DNA of 64,000 bases from Calliopum simillimum. Lineage: Eukaryota; Arthropoda; Insecta; Diptera; Lauxaniidae. The position numbers and the translations under genes are program-made. The stretch covers positions 3,558,001 to 3,622,000 of the forward strand of contig OX638370.1 of the NCBI GenBank assembly GCA_951812925.1, given 5' to 3'. The notes beneath the pieces are model-generated. The model made no database searches. It saw only the letters and a program-made list of their open reading frames with translations, and was not told the DNA's origin. How positions within the stretch are numbered: the first letter of the stretch is position 1; the number at the start of each line of letters is the position of its first letter. Shown here one piece after another: positions 48,601 to 60,600 of this stretch.

Positions 48601-51600
48601 TAACAAAAAGCTTTCAATAAGAAAATTTGTTTCTTCTTTTGTTTCATAAACATCTGCATGAATTAAATATGACAGAAATTAAAACAAAATTATTTATTGT
48701 ATACCACAATTGTGGTAAAAAACAAAATTATACGTAATATTTCCAAAATAATAAGTAATTGCTTTAAAATTTTGTTTGTATCACCTTCGCATAATGTTTA
48801 TAAAACAAAAAATTAAACCCAATTTTAAATATACCTTATATATATAAGTATGTATCTGTATATAAAGCCAACACCTTACAATATTTATAAGGGGAATATG
48901 AAGCATCAAAGTAAGCTTAAAGTGAAATTTTCAGCTCAATTTTTATAATGTTTTACATTTATCAAAATTGAAATAAATTATAAGTAAAAAACGAAATTGC
49001 ACATATGAATTATGTATTTAATACAATTCTGTAAGGTTTTCTTTTTTCAATATATTACTTAATGCAGCTGTTATTCCCCTTATTAATATTGTTTAGCCTC
49101 TTCAGTTCAGTTTTGAATTTTTCTTTTAAGAAATTTAATTTTTTGTCCTTTTTAAGCTTAGGCCGCACTAAATGATTTAAATTGAATTTAAAATGGTTAA
49201 AACACAATTACAAAAAGTTTAAGCTGCTCTCTATTATGACCGTAACGTTAAGTTAAAATAAAATAAATAAATAAAAAATAGTTGCCAATATAGCATACAT
49301 ATTTGTATGTAGATATGCATAAATGTATGAAAATAAAACAATTATTTAGTTAGGCAAAATATAAATAAATAGTATAAATGTATGTATATAGTTTTGAAAA
49401 TGTTTAACAAAATTAAAGTTTTGATTAAGTAAATTAATTAAGTAAAAAAGTTTTTCATTTTGTTAAGTTACTTTTGAGAAAGTTTTAAAGCTTTTTAAAG
49501 TTTCATATATATAAAAGTAAGTGTGTTTGGACGTACGTTGAATGAATGTGCGAGTGTGTGTAGTTTGTCTATGTATATATGCATATACTTGTACTTATGA
49601 TTACCAATTACTTATGCCTTAATTAAGTAAGTAAGTATATGTAAATTATGTCTCCAAATAAAATTTTAAAATTTCTTTTAAAAATTAATAAACAATTAAT
49701 TAGGCTTAAAATACAAAAATATTTTTTTTAATGTCCTTTTTTTTTGTTTTGTTAAAAATGAATCCAATGAATGTTAAAAAATAGCGCCTCAGTAGGATAA
49801 AAGGAATTCGAGGAAGGATTGGTATAACATTTAAAAAAAGAAAAAATGTTTCTTTAAAAAGGAAAATAAAATATACGCAGGTCACACCTACTTAGTATTG
49901 CAATCAATTGATTCTTGACAAAAAAAAATTCATCTAGAAAAATTTTTAAAAACGCTAGCAACTACAACAACGGGACAACATAAAAAAAGCTTTGAAAGTA
50001 CTTAAGTGTGCAGCATGAAAAAGGAAATTGAGCAAGGTCCAGGTTCAAGCTTCATTATAAAAAAATATATATGTGGTTGGAGAGCTTCATTAAATTCAGG
50101 CTAAAGTTTTAAGATAAATTTTATGCTAAATATACTTAAATCAAGTTTCAACAAATTGTTTTATTTAAAATTTGTCATATAAAAAATTCTATAAAATTTT
50201 TAACAAAAATTTACGACCTAACGATTTCAATATAAAGTTTAAAAATAAAACGGATTTTAATTTAAACAAAATGATAGAGTTGCATTGAAATATTCAGCTA
50301 TTTTTGCATTAATAACATTTGCACTCGACGGCATAATTATTTTGACAAAATTTTTTTTGTGACTACCAAACATTGCTTTGCTTAGAACTGTCAAATAACG
50401 TTGCGAAAATGATGCCCAAAAGAAAGATCGAGAATACAAGAAGCAACGAATTTTTGTCGTGGCATAAGTATTTTGACAATAATTTCGTTCAACAACAGAA
50501 ATTGTGATTCAAACGATTCAAATTTATTTCGATTACTTGGAATGTGCTGAGCTAAAAGAAGAACTTAGAAGAAAAATAATTTCGTTCTGCTGCTAAGAAT
50601 GCAAGCTAACATCGAGTTTTGTCGTGACATAAGTATTTGGAATCACAATATTTGTGACTTTGCGAAATTGTTGTCAAAATACTTATGTCACGACAAAAAT
50701 TCGTTGTTTGTTTGCATTCTAAGCAGCAGAAAAAGAATGCAAACGATGAAAACGACAAAATATTTTCTATACATATAGCTGTAAATACAGTCATACTTCC
50801 GAACAACATTTTCGCAAAATGTTATTCGACAGTTCTAAGCAAAGCAACATTCGTTAGACAAAAATAGATTTTGTCAAAATAACTATGCCGTCTCGGATGC
50901 ATTTGATAGGAGCTGAATATAATAATAATTTTGTAGGAAATAAATTGACGATTGTGTTCTCTTGGAGAGTAAGAAAAATAACTTTTATCTTGATAATGTC
51001 TCTATCCTTGTATGTCTGTCTAGTAGCTGCTGCCAAAAGAGAATTCAAGAGGCCTTAACTTTCAAATAAAATGTTTATAACTTACACTAAGACATTAATA
51101 AATATATATAATCCAGGCTTTTAAAAAGAGTTAAACTTTATAGAGATATATTGCTAAGATGGGAAAAAATCTCTGAAAAAATTAAAAGACGGTAAAAAGT
51201 AGTTGGTGATAAAATATACACCTTAGAGATATTAGATAGAGAGTACTGATTGTTTGGATAGTTGAGTGACTTTAGGTCAAAGTGGCATGAGCAAAACTTG
51301 AAACAGATAACGTAAGGATTATGATTTAAGAAACATATATGTATGAATGGAAACCTCAATGGATAATATAACTGGAAAAGTAAAGATCCAATTGAAAATC
51401 GTAGGCTATCCGATGGCATTAGCAAAAAGTGTGCTATATGCCTGAAAACATAATTTTCTGAACTTTGAAGTAAGAATGACTTAGGAACGTGATAAAACAA
51501 CATCAAGTTCAGATACGAAAATAGAATTTTGAAAACTCCTATGCTCAGCTATTAAAACCAAGAAAGTTATTTTTCTATTTTTTGGGAATGTTCCAATCTC

Positions 51601-54600
51601 AACTTCTAAATGTTGCTCACTCTTGCTTTATCCAACCTACAAATCATCATCACCCTCAAACACCTGGATTGTAAAACGAGTACAGTGTACCCGGTGGTGG
51701 TCGCGTCAATGCACGCTTGGCAGCACCCACTGAATTCGGGTCCTGCTGTTGGAATGCATTATCATAGGATCTTTTCATGGAATGTTGCAACCCTGCTGCG
51801 GCGGATACTGCACTATGCATGCTGCCCGCAGCTCCACCCGCCGTGGATTGCTGCAGCGTGGCCGCGCAAGCAGCAGCGGCGGCAGCCCCGGGATTACCTG
51901 CATATTGATAGCCCTGTGGCATGTAGCTAATCGGAAAGGGCTGAAAATAAGGCCGTGGCATAAGCACAAATTGTGGCTGAGCCGCTGCACTGGCGGGAGA
52001 TGGACCGCCGCCATGCGGACTCCCAGCATAAGTCATTGCTGAACTTGGACTCATTGCAGCAGCAGCCCCTGGATGTGACATGAAAATAGGATTCATAAAG
52101 TTCGCATAAAATTGCTGTTGTTGCTGTTCCACTGCAGCAGCAGCAGCCTGCTGACGTGCCAACAAATTATGCTGCGCTATGAATTGCGCCTGCTGCTGTG
52201 CCAACAGCGCCGAATTCGCTGAGGCGCTGGATTGTTGTGGTGGCGGCAGTGAGAAATTGAACGGTAAAGCCGTCATAGCAGACTGTGGATTACCAACATT
52301 TGTGGCTTGTGTTGGCGAGTGCATTTGCAAGTGTGTATGTTGCACACCGGCGGCTGCTGCAGCCACGGCATGAGCATTGCTTTGAGCAGCAACCAGGGAC
52401 GGATGTGTTGTGTGCGCGGCGCTAACGCTTGGGGGCGTTGTTGTCGTTAAATATGAAGCCAAGGACATTTGTGGCGTAAGCGACATATGTGGATGCTGTT
52501 GCTGATGTTGCTGTGTTAAAGCGGCAACAGCAGCCGCAACAGAAGCATTTGATTGCAAAGCAGCAGCATGATGTGTTGGATGATGAGGACTATGGGAATG
52601 GGTCAGGGATTGTGGATGGGCGTGGACATGTGTATGAGTGCTTAGCGCTTGTGCTGTAGACGGCGGCGGTTGAGCTAACATACCCGGTGAGAGGAGTGAT
52701 GGCTGTTTGCCTGCGCCAGGCAGGTGCGGATGATGTGGTGTAACGGGTGATTGCAGGCCTCCGTTGAGGACCATATTCATGTCATCACCTGAGCATTGAA
52801 ACACTTCGATGTAGCGATATTTTTTACCAAAAACCATAAACTGGTTATGTTTGCGTTGAGCACACAACCGTGCAGACTCTTCCGAGTCCATTTGTATAAA
52901 GGCTTCCCCGCTAGGTTGACCCTGTATGAAAGAAGAAGAGAGGAAGAACGTTAGCAAAATCTCAATCGCACTGAATATTTGTGGATGCATACCTGAGCAT
53001 TTATGACCATATGCACTCCTTGGTAGATGATATGCTTTGCAAAATCATCCAAAAAGTGAAGAATGTGTTCTACCAGAGCCTCATAGGGTAGACCACGAAG
53101 ACGAATGCAGTTTTTGGTGGTACCAGAGGTAATTAAATGCTAAAAGTTTGAAGGATAAATTAAGTTTCAAAACTTTTTTAAATTAAAAAAAAAAAAATAA
53201 GTTCGACTCTCTTCAAGATCAAGTGTCTGCCAGAAGTTAATACCCAAATTGGTTACAGTTTTACCTGAGGCAACAATGATAACTGCACCGTAGGAAGCTG
53301 TGCTATCAATGGCGGTTGATGATTTGATTCATAAGTTTTTGGATCCATGGATCTGTTTAAAACTTGTTGCACTTCGGCCGTTGTTGAGCGAAAGAGTTCA
53401 ATATAACGTTGGCCAATGGACTCACGATGCCGTGAGAGTGCTTTTGGTGCATCCACTTCATTGGCAAAGAGCACAAATGCATCACCAGTAGCGCGGCCAT
53501 CTGGTTTCTTTACGAACAAAACACCTTCAACGCCATCCAGTACATGACACGGCTTTTCGCCAGTGGTGAAGAAATCCAACTAAAATCATCGTCAGTTAAA
53601 TGCGAAGAACTAAATCATTTTTAAAATAGAGCTACTTACCACTTGCTTAGCGGTGCAATCATAGGGCAATCCACGCATGCGTATTATCACTTGCGCACCC
53701 TTTGAGAGAAACGCCTGCGCCTCATTCGAAGCACCACCGGCAATCGCTAGAAAATCTTCACCAGTGGCAGGATAAACTTCAATATAACGATTTCCAATGT
53801 GATGTTTGTGACGTTTCAAGGCCATATCGCGATGCTCTTGCGAAATAAAACGTACAAGCGCCTCACCGTTGCGGCGCCCTAAAGGAGAGAGACACAAAGC
53901 AACGCCGCCTCTGCATTGAGAGGAAGAGAAATAATAAAAAAAAAAGTATGAGAGAGAGCAAATAAAAATCGAAAAACCAAATAAAAAATGCATTTCAATT
54001 TGTAAACAAAACCAAAACCAAAGAAAAAAATCATTGAGCCAAGCGAGATTTGTAACAGCAACAGAATTGAACAGAAAAAACCAAACTTTATCAATGTAAC
54101 CTTTTGGCATGCGCTTATCAGTGCGTGCGCGACCTCTGTGTGTTCATTGTCTTCTCTTGTCACCGAATGCGCTCTCTGATAATTGAGTTAGTGAGAGGGG
54201 TGGTAAAAGTGAAAAAACTATAAAAATGTCTGACGAAAAATATGTATTTTCATTAATTTCATTGTCATATCAAATGTGAAAATCTTCAATATCGAAAATG
54301 TAACACTCGTATTAAGTGGAACAGCACAAAAGCGGCACCAGGGGAGTGACAAATTTGTTTAAGAGCGTATTTGACTAACTTTTCTAAACGTCGTCAAAAT
54401 GATAAATATAGGGTGTATCTCAAGAGGTAACGAAGCTTCTGGGAGGCGATAGAGGAGACTTAGACTAACAAAAATTTCACCTGAGGGGGTTGTCTAAAAT
54501 CTATTCCTGATGAATTATAGGGTTAAAACTGATTTTCTGACTTGTCGTACAAGCAAAATTTTCTTGGGTCACCCTGCGAAATTTTATGAAATATATTTGA

Positions 54601-57600
54601 TTTTTAGGACTTAAAAAGATTTCGCAAGTTCTGGACTTATAAAGTTGATATTATAATTTTTTTTTTTTTTTTTTTTTTTGTTTTGACTTTGGCGGCCATT
54701 TTAGTACGAAAAAGGTCCCATCAACATACCTTTTAATTATTTTTTTTTGGAATCCTAGTTAAATTTCCTTTAATTTGATAGTGCATTTGTCATAACAATT
54801 TTTTTAATTGAGGTCAGAAAAAAATACTTTCCAAGAACAATCCGTTTGAAGGCTCCAGTAGATATACAGCGCACATCATATGCAGCGCAACGCAAGTAAA
54901 CCGTGCGTTGCATAGGAAAGTATTTTTTTCCGACCGCAAATCAAAAAATTGGTATGGCAAATGTATCACCGAATTTAAGAAAATTTAACGGGAATGCCAG
55001 AAAAAAATATAAAAGGTTATGTTTATGGGACCCTTTTCGTACTAAAATGGCCACCAAAGTTAAAAAAGGAAAAAAATCAAAATTACAAGTTTAAAAATCC
55101 AGAATTTTGCGAAATTTTTGTAAGCTCTATTAACCAAATGCTCCCTTCGAAAGCTCAAACAATTAGCTAAAAGTTTTTCACAAAAAAAAAGATTCTCTAA
55201 AATGCTAGGGTGACCCAAGAAAATTTTTTTTCTGAGACAAGTCAGAAAATCAGTTTTAACCCTATAACTACTCAGGGTTACATTTTAGTCACGCCCTCTT
55301 GTGCAATTTTTTTGATGGTCTATGCCTCTTCTATCAACTTCGAGTAGCTTCGTAACCTTATGCGATACACCCTGTATATACTTTAAATATTCCGTTCATT
55401 GGAAATTTTCCTTGTTTTCAAAAGCTTTTTAAAATTTCGAATATAATACTTTATTAAAAAGAAACAAGCGTAAAACCAACATGTCATGAGTGTCACGTTA
55501 TTCATAATAATCATTAGCGATTTTGGTGATCAATTTTATAATACATTCGTACATTTGCAATATTCTTTAGGTGAAAAAATTTAATGCAATAGATTTTTGA
55601 CTAAAAACAAGGGTTTAACTAACAAAATTTTTGTTTGCTGTCATTAGTTAACCATTAGTTAAACCCCGAATTTTATTGGTTAACCATTAGTCAACTAAAA
55701 GCTGATGCTAATGAAATGGAATCCAAAAATTCTAAAAATATTTTCAGATGTAGAAAATTTTGAGTCTAAAATCTTAAGCGACGCAGATATTGACGAATTT
55801 TCGAATATTGTGGTTGATGGTCGGCAACAACTTTCTAGAAATCGCCCGCATTATTTCCAAAACTACGAAGCCATGGAATTTTCTGACAGATTTCGCTTGT
55901 ACTCTTGCTATTTTTTGCACTCAATTATATTTTTTTGCTCTTCTAAAAAATTCACTTCTTCATCACTTAAACCTTTCCATGTTTTTTTTTTTTTCCAACC
56001 ACAAACTTATTGTTTTAGTCAACCAAAACACTGTGAATATGCCAAATTAGTTAAACTCTTGTCACCATATTAGTTAACAAATTAGTTAACTAAAAACTGT
56101 GAATCCGTCCCTAAGCCGAACAAAGCTTATTCAATCCAATCAACACAAATTACTTTATTCCTTCAAATTGACTTACTTGGCAACGTTGAGACCACGAAAG
56201 AACTTGGCAATATCTTGATCGCTGCTCTGCCAGGGTAAACCACGAGCACGTACAATACAGTTACCGTCAATTTCGTCGTCAATGGAGCTAAAATAAAATA
56301 CAAATTTTAATTGATTATAAACATATTTTAACAATTTTATAGCAAATAAAAAAAGAAAAGAAGATAAGGCAAAATATTGAAATTCACTGCACTTAACACA
56401 CTAACTACTCCAGATCGATCGTTCAATATACACATATGAGTTAATGAAATGAAATGAAATTTCAACTAAATAGCACGTTCAATTTCAAGTGACACTATGA
56501 TTTTTGCTGACCAACTGCAAAAATATACATAAATGACGAAACATAGGAAATAGCTGACATCGCCGACTGACAGGCGCTCTCAATGTCTCGTCGCTGTGGT
56601 GTTACCTTTCAAGCTTTATTCACCATAAAAAAAAAAACAAGAAACAATGATGATGTTGTTGAGGTGTCGCAACTCCAAAAGAAAACTTTAAAACTTTGTT
56701 TGAAACTGCGAAGAAAAACTTAAAAATCTCTACATAGCAATTGGTCCATTGAATTGAATATTTATATTTTTACTTTATAAATTAAAGATTTTTCTGCTCG
56801 CGCTCGGATTTGTTTCAAAAAAAAACACAACTGCGATAACGATCGATCGATGGATTGATCCAAGCTGATCGTTGTTGCTTGGCTCGTTCGTAACGTAACT
56901 CGGTTGTGAATGAACTGAGACAGTTTTCTGTTTGTTTTCAGAGTACGAGTACACAATCTGTGTTGTTTAGTATTTTTCAGAATTCGTTGTTGATTTTCTT
57001 TATAACTTTTGCTTCAGTATTTGTGTAGGTGTGTTCTCAAGTTATATAGTATGCGTTAAGATTATTACTGAGAGCATTGGTGTAAGGTTGGAGTATTGTG
57101 GACTTTTTGAAATGAGCAATATTTCGAAGAAACACAACTCAGAGCACAATGCGCGAAGTTAAGTGAAGTTAGAGAATTGAGCCTTTTGAAGTGTGATAAC
57201 TGTTATATTTACATAACAAAGATAAAATTGGTTCTTTGGTAATATACAGGGTATGTCGATGAAAAAATCATAATGCTGATTTTCTAGTTTTGTTCCTTAC
57301 GTGATATACGAAATGCGAAATAAATACTATGTATGGTATAAATGCATATTTCAAAAATGTGAAATAAACAACAAATACTTATTACGCTTTACGTTTGCAC
57401 TTATTAATTCATACTAAATTTTATAAGGTACTAGCATTTCCCGATAAGCGTTGCTACACCTTCTCTTGTACAGAGTGCGGGGCATCTTCAATTAAATTAA
57501 ACCAAAGAATATAAATTGTCCCGATGCAATTTATATACGTACCAAATCTCATCAATGTCCTTTGAATAGTTTCAAAGATATGACATTTTTTTAAGGGCTT

Positions 57601-60600
57601 GGCACCGCCCATTTTTCTCTTGGACAGAATTTGTTCCAATACTCTTAATACATATATGGGTGATTCTCAGATAACTGTACTTTTTGTGTCCTCTGGCAAT
57701 TTCACCTATACAGTAGGCTTTTTTTTTCACAAAAAATGACGCTATAAGTTAGAAACTATGTTTTTCTAATAGAGCGGATCAATTTTACCACCAAATAATT
57801 ATTGGTCTACTGTGAAAGTTTGCAAATGTACCCCAAATGTCACAAACGTGGCATGTCCTACCCCTAATTTTTATACACAAAACGATGAAAAACGACCAAA
57901 AAACGGAAATAGAACAGAAAACAAGTTATTACACATATTAAGTAAATACTTAGGGCTACAATATTCTGAGCTCATCTGCAGTTTTAAATAATTTTTAGAG
58001 GGCACAATTTCGAATTGAAAACTGTCCCCTAGTTTTGGAAAAAAAAAATTTCTTGAAAGCATTATGCTACTACTGCATGGCACTACTGTTTCAGTCAATA
58101 GATTACACTACATATGCATTAATTCTGATCACTATCCATCACCCAAAAGTCATCTTGTCCGAACGCGTTCAAAAAGAAATCTGTTTGCGTTTTACAGGGC
58201 GTTTTATAAACAAAAACAGTTTTTTCTAAAAATTATGGTCACAAACGTGGCACTCGGCACTCCCAGGTAGTACATTTTATTTTATGCATGAAACAATTTT
58301 TTTGTAGGATTTGCATACATGACCCCAAATTCTTTCGGAAAAATCTTGAACTCAAAAGCGTCCTTTACAATGAGCGATAAACTGCAAAAATGTCACAAAC
58401 GTGGCGCATCAAAAATGTCACAAACGTGGCACTTTTTATCAGTCCGCAAAAAAACATATTTCATATAAAGTTTGAGTATACAGATGTTAAGTTGAAGGCT
58501 ATTAATTATGTTTTTAATACAAAAATTTTTCTACACCATCAGAATCCTGTGTTATACTTGCTCAAAAGTGAAAAAATCACTGTTTTGACATCTACTTAAA
58601 GCTATAGAACAAAAACAACAACAAGTAAAATTAATTTTTGTCAATGGATTCAGACAGCCAAATTTATTGTCAACAAGACATAATTTACCGTTTTTCAATT
58701 GGATTCCAAGGTTCCGAGTTATAAGCGTTTAAATTAAGGACATCTCTCGATAACATACAAATGATTTTTTGAGACCGAAAAGTTGCAAAAAATCAAGTTT
58801 TATTATTTTTATCAATAATATATTTAATTACAAAAATTTCGTGACCTTGCAGACCATAATCGCATGAAAAATGACAGTTCTATGCTAGATTTAGTGAATA
58901 ACCCTACTAAACTATTGCTTTGCAAATTAACAGAATCAAAATTTCATCTGTTCATTCACTAAATCTACAATAGGGCCTTATTTTTTCATCCGATTTTAGT
59001 CTGCAAGGGCTTAAAATTTTCGTGATAAAATATATTTTTGATAAAAATAATAAAACTTACCATTTTTGTTAATTTTTCGGTCCAGAAAATCCTTTGTGTG
59101 TTATTGAGAGGTATCCTTTTTTTAAAGGCTTATAACTCGGAAACTGGCAATCCAATTGAAAAACGGTAAATAATGTCTTGTTGATAATAAATTCGGCTGT
59201 CTAAATCCATTGACAAAAATTAATTTTACTTTTTGCTGTTTTAGTTAAGTAGATGTCAAAAGTGTGATTTTTTCACTTTTGAGCAAGGATAACTAAGGAT
59301 TCTGATGTAATAGAAAAAAATCAAGATCAGATTCGTAATTAGGAGATCCTAATTCATCATAAACGGCTATAAAAACAGAGGACAGGGAACCATAGTTGAT
59401 CTTTAGGGCGATAGGGTATAAAAAAAATGGACCACCGGAGACATGACACTGTTGAAAAATTAGTCTTGAAGTGTAAATTTGTCATTATATGCAATATATC
59501 TCTCATCAAAACGCTTCAAAACCATAATTTTTCCATACTGTGGCTAAAATGTCACAAACGTGGCAATTTGGTCACAAACGTGGCAGCAAAATTTCTTAAT
59601 TTCGACCTCAAAGCCGTAAATTCACACTTGTTGTTGATCTACTTAAAAGGTGAGTTTTAAGAGTGTGTTTACATAAGATAGCATGAAGAAACTTGCAAAA
59701 ATCCAAAAAAATTATCTGCCAATTTTACAACTCGAAAAAGCACAGTTATCTAAGAATCACCCATATCGATGTTCGTTTAATATTTTCAGAGAAATGATAA
59801 ATTAATTTTTTTGGAAACACGAAAAATCAAAAAAAAAAGGTTTTTGTTCCGTCATCCAATTGGACACCCTTGCATGAAAAAAAAAAAATTTACACAAAAC
59901 GCGTAGAAAACACAAAAAAAAAAAAGAAAAAAAAATTTTAGGTTCCGACATCTCGGGGAGGACCCTTGGGTGAAAAAAATGTCGAAAAAAAATAATTACG
60001 CAGAAACACGCGTTTTATCCCAATACGTATATATGAGGGGTGATCCAAAAGTAATGATAATCAATATGAAATAAGGGAATTTTAGGTCAAACAAAATTTA
60101 TTTCTCTACATAGTCTCCTAACGTTTAGTCCATTCTTTTTCTCCAAAAACGCCTCTACAGCAGTCATCACCTCGATATTGTCGTCAAATTTTTGCCTCTG
60201 AGGTGTTCTTTGAGCCGAGGAAAGAGGTAAAAGTCAATGGGCAGCCATTTGCGCCGGTGTGTTGTCTTGGTGAAACAACACTCCAGCTCGCAGTTTGCCT
60301 CGTCTTTTTTCCTTGATGGCCTAATGCAATTTTCTTATTTGGCCTGCGTAGTATGAGCCCGTAATAGTGGTTCCCTTTTCCAAGTATTCCACCATAATAA
60401 TTCCTTCAGCGTACCAAAAAACGGACGCCATAACCTTTCCTGCTGAACTTGACACCCTGAATTTATTCGGCGTCAGAAAAGAGGCTCGTTTCCAAGTCAT
60501 TGACTGCTGTTTGGTTTCCGTATCAAAATCACGAATAGACGTACTTGAAGCTCTGATTTTTTTTTTTCCATTTTGATATTTTTTTTCCGACTGTTCGTAT

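Noticed and set aside
53879..54163. A longer N-terminal extension of fus exon E
   Set aside because: The frame continues into the intron past a good acceptor at 53911; the join to exon D at 53910 reproduces the conserved qRRM1 sequence exactly.
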